A stretch of DNA of 64,000 bases from Agromyces luteolus. GTDB lineage: Bacteria > Actinomycetota > Actinomycetes > Actinomycetales > Microbacteriaceae. The position numbers were made by a program, and so were the translations under genes. The stretch covers positions 62,001 through 126,000 of the forward strand of contig NZ_WODA01000017.1 of the NCBI RefSeq assembly GCF_009729855.1. The letters are read 5' to 3'. The notes under the pieces are model-generated. The model saw nothing but the letters and a program-made list of their open reading frames with translations. It ran no database searches and had not been told where the DNA came from. Positions 1 through 7,497 of the stretch are shown here, piece by piece. How positions within the stretch are numbered: position 1 is the stretch's first letter; every line of letters begins with the position of its first letter.

Positions 1-1164
1 GACCTCGACCTCGCGGAGGACGCCGCCCAGCACGCCTTCGCGACGGCGTCGGAGCGGTGGCCCGTCGACGGCGCGCCGGACGCTCCCGGTGCGTGGCTGC
101 TCACCGTGGCACGACGCTGGGCCATCGACCGGGCGCGTCGCGACGTGCGGTGGGCGCGCCGCGTCGCCGACGTGCGGGCCGCGCTCGAACTGCCCCAGCG
201 CGCTCGCGGTGCGGTCGCGGACGACCTCCTCGCGATGATCTTCGGATGCTGCCACCGCGCGCTCGACGAATCGGCGCAGGTGGCCCTCACCCTGCGGTAC
301 GTGGTCGGCCTGCCGACGGCGTCGATCGCCCGGTCGTTCCTCGTCCCCGAGGCCACGATGGCCAAGCGGCTCGTCCGGGCGAAGAAGAAGATCGCGGCGA
401 CGAACATCCCGTTCCAGGTGCCGGATCGCGAGCACCTCGGCGACTCGCTCCACGGCGTGCTGCGGACCGTCTACGTCATCTTCACCCAGGGCCACGCCGC
501 ACCGAGCGGAGACCTGATCCGCGGAGACCTGTGCGACGAGGCGCGATGGCTCGCCGGATGCCTCTGCGAGCTCCTGCCCGACGAGCCCGAGACGTGGGGC
601 CTCGCCGCCCTGCTCGCCTTCACCGATGCACGCCGTCCCGCGCGCCTCGACGCCGACGGCGAGATCGTCCTGCTCAGCGACCAGGATCGCTCGCTGTGGG
701 ATGCCGGGGCGATCGCCGAGGGGCGGACGCTGCTGGCGCGAGCACTGCGGCTGCGTCGGGTCGGCACGTACCAGCTCCAGGCCGCGATCGCCGCCGCGCA
801 CGCCGGGGCGCCGACGTTCGACGACACCGACTGGGCGACCATCCGCCGGTTGTACGCGGTGCTCGGCAAGCTCGAGCCGTCGCCGATCGTGCGCCTCAAC
901 GAGGCCGTCGCCGCATCGCTGTCGGAGGGGAGCGACGCGGGCCTGGCGCTCCTCGCACCGCTCGGCTCGGAACTGGCGGACTACCACTACTTCCACCTCG
1001 CGCACGGGGACATGCTCGTGCGGGCCGGCGACCCGGCCGGAGCCCGCGCGGCGTTCGACCGGGCGCTCGACTCCTGCGACAGCGAGACCGAGCGACGGGC
1101 GATCGGCCGGCTCGTGTCCAGCCGCCTCGGCGACGCGCCTCAGAGCGAGCGCTCGAGCACGTGA
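1..1164 (+). CDS. ECF sigma factor, ECF42-like (5' end outside window)
   Basis: The frame is open from base 1, so the start lies upstream; 387 residues are visible. Residues 1-50 resemble sigma region 2, ending in WLLTVARRWAIDRAR. Residues about 95-130 are sigma region 4, with a helix-turn-helix (LRYVVGLPTASIARSF) followed by the Lys/Arg-rich RAKKKI. The remaining 240 or so residues are a long helical C-terminal domain (DUF6596/SnoaL-free, TPR-like) that defines the ECF42 type. Such sigma factors direct RNA polymerase to a small regulon and are usually encoded beside DGPF/YCII-domain proteins, which here would lie upstream of the window. There is no obvious anti-sigma gene nearby; in ECF42 the C-terminal extension is thought to replace it. 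Its last 25 bases overlap the convergent GNAT gene. The ATG at 106 is internal, because sigma region 2 continues upstream of it. Confidence 0.9.
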   Translation, partial: DLDLAEDAAQHAFATASERWPVDGAPDAPGAWLLTVARRWAIDRARRDVRWARRVADVRAALELPQRARGAVADDLLAMIFGCCHRALDESAQVALTLRYVVGLPTASIARSFLVPEATMAKRLVRAKKKIAATNIPFQVPDREHLGDSLHGVLRTVYVIFTQGHAAPSGDLIRGDLCDEARWLAGCLCELLPDEPETWGLAALLAFTDARRPARLDADGEIVLLSDQDRSLWDAGAIAEGRTLLARALRLRRVGTYQLQAAIAAAHAGAPTFDDTDWATIRRLYAVLGKLEPSPIVRLNEAVAASLSEGSDAGLALLAPLGSELADYHYFHLAHGDMLVRAGDPAGARAAFDRALDSCDSETERRAIGRLVSSRLGDAPQSERSST

Positions 1165-1733
1165 TCGTGCTCGACGCGATCGCCGAGCCGGAAGCCCTTG
1201 GTGCCGACCACCTCGAACCCCTGCTTCTCGTAGAAGCGGATGGCGCGGCCGTTCTCCAGGTTCACGCCGAGCCACACGACCGCGGCGCCCGTCGCCGCGG
1301 CCGCTGCGAGGGTCGCGGCCATGAGGGACCCGGCGATCCCGGCGCCGTGCGCGACCGGGTGCACGTACATCTTGCTGAGCTCGATCGCGGGACGCGTCGT
1401 GACGCTGGACGCGGCATCCTCGTCGGCCGGCACGCCGTCCTCGGTCGACACGAGCATCGACCAGCCGACCAGGCCGCCCGTCGCGGCGACCGCCTCGGAC
1501 TCGGCGAGCGCGATGCCCGCGCCGCTCGCGCGGTCGGGCTCCGCGACGAGGATGGTCCGGTCGGGATCGACGAGGTACTCGGCGAACCGCACCTCGCTGA
1601 GCTGCTCGGCGATGAACCATGCGATGGCGTCGGCGGTCGTCGACGGCGGGCACGCGAGGGGGAACGTGACGGCGGCCAGGCGCGCGAGTGCCTCGGCATC
1701 GCCCGACGTCGCGGGCCGGATCGTGACGGTCAC
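1140..1733 (-). CDS. GNAT family N-acetyltransferase
   Basis: This 197-residue protein has the GNAT layout: N-terminal TIRPATSGDAEALARL, the acetyl-CoA binding loop around VHPVAHGAGIAGSLM (residues about 128-142), and the C-terminal motif B region NLENGRAIRFYEKQGFEVVG. It should transfer an acetyl group from acetyl-CoA to an amine, but the substrate cannot be read from sequence. The start is a GTG. There is no Shine-Dalgarno; instead a TAGCGT box lies seven bases upstream (1741-1746 on the minus strand), as expected for a leaderless transcript. It converges on the sigma factor gene with a 25-base overlap of the two 3' ends. Confidence 0.88.
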   Translation of the reverse strand: MTVTIRPATSGDAEALARLAAVTFPLACPPSTTADAIAWFIAEQLSEVRFAEYLVDPDRTILVAEPDRASGAGIALAESEAVAATGGLVGWSMLVSTEDGVPADEDAASSVTTRPAIELSKMYVHPVAHGAGIAGSLMAATLAAAAATGAAVVWLGVNLENGRAIRFYEKQGFEVVGTKGFRLGDRVEHDHVLERSL

Positions 1734-1879
1734 ACGCCTGACGCTACCCGTGCGCCGTGATCCGGTCCATCGATCGCCCGAGCGTCGCGCCTTGATCGCC
1801 CGAGCGTCGTCCGTCGATCGCCGGAGCGTCGCGCCTCGATCCCGTGCCGGACTCGGCCGGCGGGTGGCAGGATCGGCGC

Positions 1880-3253
1880 ATGGATGTTCCCTTCGATCGC
1901 GTGACGGCCCGCTCCGACGACGGGCGCTCGTTCCAGATCCCCGGCCCGGTCGACGGCTTCGTCGTCGGCGCGCTCGTGGTGATCGACGACGGCGAGCGCC
2001 GCCAGCTCGGGCTCGTCGAGCAGCTCGACGAGGAGCGCGGGCACCTCCGCGGGCGGCTGCTGGGCCTCATCGCCGACGGCCTCCTCGAGACCCGTGCGAC
2101 CTCGCCGTTCGCTGCGGCCAGCGTGGCGGCGGTCGATCCGGCGTCGGTCGACCTGCTGCACTCGGCGACCGGCGCGGCGCTCGAGATCGGCACCGACCTC
2201 ACCCCGCCGGGCGGGCCGGCGAAGCTGCTGCCGCACCGGTTCAACCGGCACACGTTCTGGTGCGGGCAGAGCGGGTCGGGGAAGACCTACGCGCTCGGGG
2301 TCGTGCTCGAGCAGGTCATCGCGCACACCGCGCTGCCGGTCGTCGTGTTCGACCCGAACTCCGACTTCGTGCGCCTCGGCGAGCTGGTCCCGGGCGCGAC
2401 CGGGCCGACGGCCGACGCCCTGCGCGAGCGCGACATCCGCGTGCTGCGGCCGAACGTGCCGGGCGCCGATCCGCTGCGCGCCCGTTTCGTCGGGATGCCG
2501 ATGGCCTCGAAGGCCGCCGTGCTGCAGCTGGACCCGGTCGTGGACCGGCGGGAGTACAACGCGCTCGTGCACCTGCGCGACACGCTCGACGCGACCGACC
2601 TCGGAGCCGTCCTGCCGACGCTCCGCTCGTCGGACGATCCGGTGCACCGCGACCTCGCCCTGCGGATCGAGAACCTGGGCCTCATGGAGTGGGAGGTGTG
2701 GGCGGGGGCCGCCGGCGCGGCGACCGACGTGATCGACGAGCGACCGGATGCCACGGTGCTCGACCTGGGCGGCTTCTCGACGCCCGAGCAGCAGCTCGTC
2801 GTCGCGCTCGCGGTGCTCGACGAGCTGTGGGCCCGGCGCGAGGAGCGCCGGCCGGTGCTGCTCGTCATCGACGAGGCGCACAACCTCTGCTCGCCGCAGC
2901 TGGACTCGCCCGTCGCGATCGCCGTGCGGGAGCGACTGGTGCAGATCGCGGCCGAGGGACGGAAGTTCGGCCTGTGGCTGCTGCTGTCGACGCAGCGGCC
3001 ATCGAAGGTGCATCCGGGGATCATCTCGCAGTGCGACAACCTCGCGCTCATGAAGATGAGTTCGCCGATCGACCTCGAGGGGCTCGCGACGTACTTCGGC
3101 TACGCGCCGACCGGCCTCATCGCCCGCTCGCCGTGGTTCCGCCAGGGCGAGGCCCTCTTCGCCGGCGGGTTCGTGCCGGCGCCCACCCTGCTGAAGATGA
3201 ACCCGCGCGTGACGCCCGAGGGCGGCGTCGACGTCCCCGTCCCTCTCCGCTGA
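1880..3253 (+). CDS. HerA/VirB4-like ATPase (helicase HerA domain, DUF87 type)
   Basis: This 457-residue P-loop ATPase has Walker A GQSGSGKTY at about residues 128-136 and Walker B VLLVIDEAHN at about 327-336. It is followed by the STQRPSKVHPGIISQCDNLA segment typical of HerA/FtsK-like hexameric translocases. An N-terminal beta-barrel (about residues 15-110) precedes the ATPase core. HerA proteins pump DNA, with NurA in archaea or SIR2/DUF4297 partners in bacterial defence. No nuclease or defence partner is encoded beside it here, and it stands as a single gene, so its role is open. I chose the ATG at 1880 because the protein homology begins there and a CAGGAT -10-like box lies six bases upstream, as in other leaderless genes in this window; an in-frame ATG at 1844 is less likely. 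Confidence 0.85.
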   Translation: MDVPFDRVTARSDDGRSFQIPGPVDGFVVGALVVIDDGERRQLGLVEQLDEERGHLRGRLLGLIADGLLETRATSPFAAASVAAVDPASVDLLHSATGAALEIGTDLTPPGGPAKLLPHRFNRHTFWCGQSGSGKTYALGVVLEQVIAHTALPVVVFDPNSDFVRLGELVPGATGPTADALRERDIRVLRPNVPGADPLRARFVGMPMASKAAVLQLDPVVDRREYNALVHLRDTLDATDLGAVLPTLRSSDDPVHRDLALRIENLGLMEWEVWAGAAGAATDVIDERPDATVLDLGGFSTPEQQLVVALAVLDELWARREERRPVLLVIDEAHNLCSPQLDSPVAIAVRERLVQIAAEGRKFGLWLLLSTQRPSKVHPGIISQCDNLALMKMSSPIDLEGLATYFGYAPTGLIARSPWFRQGEALFAGGFVPAPTLLKMNPRVTPEGGVDVPVPLR

Positions 3254-3261
3254 CACGGCGA

Positions 3262-3299
3262 AGCGGATGCCGCGGGCTTCCCGTCCCGCGGCATCCGCT
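3262..3299. terminator. Bidirectional hairpin terminator
   Basis: A perfect 15-base inverted repeat (AGCGGATGCCGCGGG and its complement) with an eight-base loop lies between two convergent genes, the ATPase and aceB. There is no clear T-tract. The stem is made of the CGGATGCCG word that is over-represented throughout this genome. Confidence 0.6.
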
Positions 3300-3304
3300 C
3301 CCTC

Positions 3305-3342
3305 GGTCTCGATACGGTCGCTTCGCGTCCTACTCGACCATC
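3305..3342. repeat. Dispersed intergenic element (GTCGAGTAG/TATCGAGAC family), single copy
   Basis: One copy of the element GGTCTCGATACGG...CCTACTCGACC lies between the terminator hairpin and the end of aceB. Other copies occur at 5067-5141, 13495-13654, 33866-33938 and 55462-55492. All copies are intergenic. Confidence 0.7.
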
Positions 3343-3348
3343 GACCGG

Positions 3349-5040
3349 CTACAGGAACCGGGCGTACGCCCCGACGGTGAGGAACGTCGGGAACTCGGGC
3401 TCGAGCGCGACCGACCGGAACACCGAGATGGCGTCGTCGAACCGGTCGCCCTCGAAGCGGGGCAGGTCGGCCACGGCGGCCGCCATGATCCGCACGATCG
3501 ACGTCTGGTCGATGCGCGTGCCCTCGGCGGTGACCGTGTTGTCGTGCAGCCACTGCCACACCTGCGAGCGCGAGATCTCCGCGGTCGCGGCGTCCTCCAT
3601 CAGGTTCTCGATCGCCGCGGCGCCGGTCCCTCGGAGCCACGACTCGATGTACCGGATGCAGATCGAGATGTTGTCGTAGACGCCGGCCTCGGTGACCTCG
3701 CCGCCGACCGACGGGATGTCGAGCAGCTGCGCGGCCGTGACCTGCACGTCCTCGCGGAGGCGATCGACCTGGTTGGGCCGGTCGCCGAGCACCGCGTCGA
3801 ACTCGGCGCGCGCCGTGGGGATGAGGTCGGGGTGCGCGACCCACGTGCCGTCGAACCCGTCGCCCGCCTCGCGGCGCTTGTCGGCCGAGACCGCGGCGAG
3901 CGCGCGCTCGGTGACCTCCGGGTCGCGGCGGTTCGGGATGAACGCGCTCATGCCGCCGATGGCGTGCGCACCGCGCTGGTGGCACGTCGAGACGAGCAGT
4001 TCGGTGTACGCCCGCATGAACGGCACGGTCATGGTGATCGACTTGCGGTCGGGCATCACCCAGCGGCGGCCGCGCGAGCGGAACGTCTTCACGATCGAGA
4101 AGATGTAGTCCCAGCGACCGGCGTTGAGGCCGGCGCAGTGGTCGCGCAGCTCGTAGAGGATCTCCTCCATCTGGAACGCGGCCTGGATCGTCTCGATCAG
4201 CACGGTCGCGCGGATCGTGCCGTGCGGGATGCCGACCTCCTGCTCGGCGAACGTGAAGATGTCGTTCCAGAGCTTGGCCTCGCGGTGCGACTCGAGCTTC
4301 GGCAGGTAGAAGTACGGGCCGCGGCCGCCCTCGATCAGGGCCTTCGCGTTGTGGAAGAAGTAGAGCCCGAAGTCGACGAGCGAGCCCGAGGCGTGCATCG
4401 CCCGCCCGGCCCGGTCGTGGAACTTGAGGTGCTTCTCCACCAGGTGCCAGCCGCGCGGCCGGAACACGATGGTCGGCGTCTCGGTCGCGGTGACGCGGTA
4501 CTCCTTGCCCTCGGGGCTCGTGTACTCGAGCTCGCCGCGCAGGAAGTCGAAGAGCGACAGCTGGCCCTCGACGACGTTCGCCCAGGTGGGGCTCGTGGCG
4601 TCCTCGTGGTCGGCGAGCCACACCTTCGCGCCGGAGTTCAGCGCGTTGATCGCCATCTTCCGGTCGGTCGGACCGGTGATCTCGACGCGGCGGTCCTCGA
4701 GTCCGGGGCCGGCGCCCGCGACGCGCCAGGTGCGGTCGTTGCGGATCCACTCGGTCTCGGGCAGGAACTTCGGGTCGCGGCCGTTCGCCGCGTCGACCCG
4801 GGTCTGCAGTCGGACGGCGAGCAGCTCGTGCCGCGTATGCGCGAAGCGCTCGTGCAGCTTCGCGAGGAACGCGAGCGCCTCGGGCGTGAGGATCTCGTCG
4901 TACCGCTCGCCGAGCGGCGCGGTGACCTCGAGGTGCGGCTGCACGGTCTGGAAGCTGCCGGTCGCCGGCTTCGGCTCGGGCGTGGTGGGCTCGGTGCGAG
5001 CGGATGCCGCGGCATCCGTTCGCTCGATCGTGATGGTCAT
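3349..5040 (-). CDS. aceB: Malate synthase A
   Basis: This 563-residue enzyme condenses glyoxylate and acetyl-CoA to malate in the second step of the glyoxylate shunt. It is a class-A malate synthase. Conserved segments are ADHEDATSPTWANVVEG (about residues 143-159), the VLIETIQAAFQMEEI block with the catalytic-region acidic residues, NAGRWDYIFSIVK, and the GTWVAHPDLIP motif near residue 385. The start ATG has an AAGGAGAC Shine-Dalgarno. The first 25 or so residues are a low-complexity Ala/Thr/Pro leader that is slightly longer than usual for the family. The gene lies 114 bases downstream of aceA on the same strand, separated by an inverted intergenic repeat that may differentially stabilise or terminate the aceA message. 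RamB, encoded at 16218, is the family regulator known to act on these genes in related actinobacteria. Confidence 0.97.
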   Translation of the reverse strand: MTITIERTDAAASARTEPTTPEPKPATGSFQTVQPHLEVTAPLGERYDEILTPEALAFLAKLHERFAHTRHELLAVRLQTRVDAANGRDPKFLPETEWIRNDRTWRVAGAGPGLEDRRVEITGPTDRKMAINALNSGAKVWLADHEDATSPTWANVVEGQLSLFDFLRGELEYTSPEGKEYRVTATETPTIVFRPRGWHLVEKHLKFHDRAGRAMHASGSLVDFGLYFFHNAKALIEGGRGPYFYLPKLESHREAKLWNDIFTFAEQEVGIPHGTIRATVLIETIQAAFQMEEILYELRDHCAGLNAGRWDYIFSIVKTFRSRGRRWVMPDRKSITMTVPFMRAYTELLVSTCHQRGAHAIGGMSAFIPNRRDPEVTERALAAVSADKRREAGDGFDGTWVAHPDLIPTARAEFDAVLGDRPNQVDRLREDVQVTAAQLLDIPSVGGEVTEAGVYDNISICIRYIESWLRGTGAAAIENLMEDAATAEISRSQVWQWLHDNTVTAEGTRIDQTSIVRIMAAAVADLPRFEGDRFDDAISVFRSVALEPEFPTFLTVGAYARFL

Positions 5041-5066
5041 GATCTCGTCTCCTTCGGTGCGACCCC

Positions 5067-5141
5067 GGTGGTCGAGTAGGCCCGTCAGGGCCGTATCGAG
5101 ACCGGTGGAGGGTCTCGGTACGCGCTTCGCGCTACTCGACC
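5067..5141. repeat. Dispersed element as an inverted pair between aceA and aceB
   Basis: Two copies face each other: GGTGGTCGAGTAGGCC...TATCGAGACC (5067-5103) and GGTCTCGGTACGCGC...CTACTCGACC (5111-5141). The RNA could fold into a roughly 30-base stem in the aceA-aceB intergenic region. This is the same family as the copies at 3305, 13495, 33866 and 55462. Confidence 0.75.
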
Positions 5142-5154
5142 AGCGGGATCGGAA

Positions 5155-6480
5155 TCAGTGCTGGAACTGCTCTTCCTCGGTCGATCCGACGAGGGCGAGG
5201 GTCGCGCTGTTCGGGTTCAGCGCCGTGGCGATCTGGTCGAAGTAGCCGGTGCCGACCTCGCGCTGGTGGCGCGTGGCCGTGTAGCCGTCGGCCTCGGAGG
5301 CGAACTCGGCCTCCTGCAGCTCGACGTAGGCGGACATGTGGCGCTCGTTGTAGTCCTTGGCGAGCGTGAACATGCCGTGGTTCAGGGAGTGGAAGCCCGC
5401 CAGGGTGATGAACTGGAAGGCGTAGCCCATGGCCGCGAGCTCGCGCTGGAACTTCGCGATCTGGTCGTCGTCGAGATGGCGCTTCCAGTTGAACGACGGC
5501 GAGCAGTTGTACGACAGGCGCTTGCCGGGGAACTTCGCGTGCACGGCCTCGGCGAACCGGCGGGCGAGCTCCAGGTCGGGCTCGGCCGACTCGACCCAGA
5601 GCAGGTCGGCGTACTCGGCGTAGGCGAGGCCGCGGGCGATGACCGGCTCGATGCCGTTCTGCACGTTGTAGAAGCCCTCGGCGGTGCGCTCGCCCGTGAC
5701 GAACGGCTGGTCGCGCTCGTCGTGGTCGCTCGTGAGGAGCGTCGCGGCGAGCGCGTCGGTGCGGGCGATGATGATCGACGGGACGCCGGCGACATCGGCC
5801 GCCATGCGGGCCGCGTTGATGGTGCGGATGTGCTGGCCGGTCGGGATCAGCACCTTGCCGCCCATGTGGCCGCACTTCTTCTCGCTGGCGAGCTGGTCCT
5901 CCCAGTGCACGCCGGCCGCGCCGGCCTCGATCATCTGGTGCATGAGCTCGTACGCGTTGAGCGGTCCGCCGAAGCCGGCCTCGGCGTCGGCGACGATCGG
6001 CGCCATCCAGTCGCGGTCGTCGGTGCCCTGCTCGACCTGGCCGGCGCGGAGCAACGCGTTGTTGATGCGGCGCACGACGGCCGGAACCGAGTTCGCCGGG
6101 TAGAGCGACTGGTCGGGGTAGGTCTGGCCCGACAGGTTGGCGTCGGCGGCGACCTGCCAGCCCGAGAGGTAGATGGCCTTGAGCCCGGCGCGCACCTGCT
6201 GCACGGCCTGGTTGCCGGTCAGGGCGCCGAGCGCGGCCGACCACTCCGGGTCCTCCATGCGCTCGAAGGCGGTGCCGGTGTTCTTCCGGATGTTCTCCCA
6301 CAGCTTCTCGGCGCCGCGCTTGGCGAGCGTGCGCTCCTCGCGCACCGGGCCGCGGAGGGCGATGACGTCCTCCGCGGTGTAGTCGCGCTTGACGCCCTCC
6401 CACCGGGGGTCGGCGTCCCACTCGAGCTGGAGCTCGGCGGCGGTCTGCGTCTGGTCGCCGGGGCGGTTCGTGGTGCTCAT
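5155..6480 (-). CDS. aceA: Isocitrate lyase
   Basis: This 441-residue isocitrate lyase splits isocitrate into succinate and glyoxylate. The catalytic signature [13 protein letters not shown] lies at about residues 190-202, the Mg-binding [15 protein letters not shown] segment precedes it, and [12 protein letters not shown] is present near residue 316. The length fits bacterial class I enzymes. I chose the ATG at 6480 because AAGGAGC is eight bases upstream; a longer open frame extending upstream is low-complexity Ala/Ser sequence. It is the first gene of an aceA-aceB unit. A CCGCGGTT...AACCGCGG inverted repeat about 140 bases upstream (6617-6649) may be a regulatory site. Confidence 0.97.
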   Translation of the reverse strand: MSTTNRPGDQTQTAAELQLEWDADPRWEGVKRDYTAEDVIALRGPVREERTLAKRGAEKLWENIRKNTGTAFERMEDPEWSAALGALTGNQAVQQVRAGLKAIYLSGWQVAADANLSGQTYPDQSLYPANSVPAVVRRINNALLRAGQVEQGTDDRDWMAPIVADAEAGFGGPLNAYELMHQMIEAGAAGVHWEDQLASEKKCGHMGGKVLIPTGQHIRTINAARMAADVAGVPSIIIARTDALAATLLTSDHDERDQPFVTGERTAEGFYNVQNGIEPVIARGLAYAEYADLLWVESAEPDLELARRFAEAVHAKFPGKRLSYNCSPSFNWKRHLDDDQIAKFQRELAAMGYAFQFITLAGFHSLNHGMFTLAKDYNERHMSAYVELQEAEFASEADGYTATRHQREVGTGYFDQIATALNPNSATLALVGSTEEEQFQH

Positions 6481-6616
6481 CGTGGTGCTCCTTCGGTGCA
6501 GCGTGCGGATGTCTCGTGGTGTCCGTCGGGCGCCTCCTGCGGTGCCGTCCGGGGGTCTGTGGAACCATGCTGCGCGCCCTCCGAGGGGGTCGGGCGACGA
6601 ATCGGGGGGTGAACTT

Positions 6617-6649
6617 CCGCGGTTCTTCTGCGTTCCGGAACAACCGCGG
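6617..6649. promoter_or_regulatory. Inverted repeat upstream of aceA
   Basis: The arms CCGCGGTT (6617-6624) and AACCGCGG (6642-6649) are perfectly complementary and enclose a second palindrome, GTTCCGGAAC (6632-6641). The site sits between aceA (minus strand) and the small membrane protein gene (plus strand). No RamB-type TTTGCAAA core is visible in it, so the binding protein is unknown. Confidence 0.4.
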
Positions 6650-6691
6650 GGCGGCCGGATGCCTCGTGGCCGCCGGGGGCAGAATGAGCAC

Positions 6692-7045
6692 GTGACGCAC
6701 GACGACGGGCTCACCGACGACGAGCGTCGCCTCGGGCGGCGACGGTCGCGGCTGGGCGTGCTCGGCGTCGCGCTGTTCGTCGGCGGGCCGGTGGTCGGTG
6801 CCGCGCTCGCGGTCGTGGGCGTGCTCGTCGCGCTGCGCGAGGATCCGCGGTGGGCGCTGCTCGTGGTCGCCGGGCTCGGCGTCGGCCTCGGGGCCACGGT
6901 CATCGGCCTGCGAGTGCTGACCCGGCTCGAACGTGCGCGATCGGCCGACGCCGCCGGGGCAGCCGACGCAGCCGACGCCGCCGACGCAGCCGACGCAGCC
7001 GACGATTCCACGGAGACCGACTCCCCTCACGTGCCCGACGAGTGA
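6692..7045 (+). CDS. Small two-TM membrane protein, function unknown
   Basis: This 117-residue protein has a short charged N-terminus ([19 protein letters not shown]), two hydrophobic segments (about residues 20-42 and 52-73), and a tail with four or five tandem copies of an Ala-Ala-Asp triplet encoded by a GCAGCCGAC tandem repeat near 6958-7004. It resembles DUF3040-like or DUF3188-like small actinobacterial membrane proteins. I chose the GTG at 6692 because a CAGAAT -10-like box ends six bases before it and the hydrophobic architecture begins there. The gene runs divergently from aceA and ends ten bases before the PadR operator. Confidence 0.72.
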   Translation: MTHDDGLTDDERRLGRRRSRLGVLGVALFVGGPVVGAALAVVGVLVALREDPRWALLVVAGLGVGLGATVIGLRVLTRLERARSADAAGAADAADAADAADAADDSTETDSPHVPDE

Positions 7046-7046
7046 T

Positions 7047-7080
7047 ACCTTGTGCTGCAAGGTACCTTGCAGTACGAGGT
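7047..7080 (+). promoter_or_regulatory. PadR operator: perfect palindrome plus flanking half-sites
   Basis: CTGCAAGGTACCTTGCAG at 7055-7072 is a perfect 18-base palindrome, flanked by ATACCTTG on the left and CGAGGTAT on the right. These outer sequences make a second, wider inverted arrangement over the same centre. It lies 50 bases before the padR start and is most simply an autoregulatory operator for that PadR protein. Confidence 0.7.
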
Positions 7081-7124
7081 ATGGGCGCGGGGCGCAGCCC
7101 CGGCACGCGGAGGGAAGGGCACGC

Positions 7125-7496
7125 ATGCGAATCGGGAAGGACCTCGTGGCCGCCTCGGCCACACCGGTCGTGCTCGGCATCCTCGCCGAGGGCGAGTCGT
7201 ACGGGTACGCGATCCTGCAGCGGATCTCGGAGCTCTCGGGCGGCGAGCTCGAGTGGAGCGACGGCATGCTCTACCCGCTGCTGCACCGCCTCGAGCGGCT
7301 CGGCCACGTCGAGTCGCACTGGGGCGCCTCGCCGACCGGGCGCCCGCGCAAGCACTACCGGCTGAGCTCGCAGGGTGCGGCGACGCTCGCCGAGCAGCGA
7401 CGCCAGTGGGACGTCGTCGGCGACGTGCTCGCGAAGGTCTGGCCCGACGGGCCGGGCGGCGGCGGTTCCGCGCGGCTCGCGCTCGGAGGTGCCTGA
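7125..7496 (+). CDS. PadR family transcriptional regulator
   Basis: This 123-residue winged-helix protein is of the short PadR type. The DNA-binding core spans about residues 10-85 (VVLGILAEGESYGYAILQRI, then GMLYPLLHRLERLGHVES and GRPRKHYRLSSQG). A GGAGGGAAGGG Shine-Dalgarno precedes the ATG. It is followed immediately (one base between stop and next start) by a membrane protein with a HAAS/permease-prefix N-terminus. PadR-HAAS pairs are a recurrent actinobacterial and Bacillus module, in which the PadR protein represses the pair and the membrane protein presumably senses or responds to envelope or drug stress. A perfect palindrome upstream suggests autoregulation. Confidence 0.92.
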   Translation: MRIGKDLVAASATPVVLGILAEGESYGYAILQRISELSGGELEWSDGMLYPLLHRLERLGHVESHWGASPTGRPRKHYRLSSQGAATLAEQRRQWDVVGDVLAKVWPDGPGGGGSARLALGGA

Positions 7497-7497
7497 G

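Noticed and set aside
1240-5079. Very long plus-strand open frame over the GNAT, ATPase and aceB genes
   Set aside because: It is a GC-driven shadow: it crosses recognised genes on both strands, has Arg/Pro/Ala-rich composition and no homology. Similar long shadows at 32185-35523, 38712-41249 and 60629-63790 were rejected for the same reason.
6958-7004. GCAGCCGAC tandem repeat as a regulatory satellite
   Set aside because: It encodes an in-frame Ala-Ala-Asp tract at the end of a plausible small membrane protein, so slippage in a low-complexity coding tail is the simpler reading.
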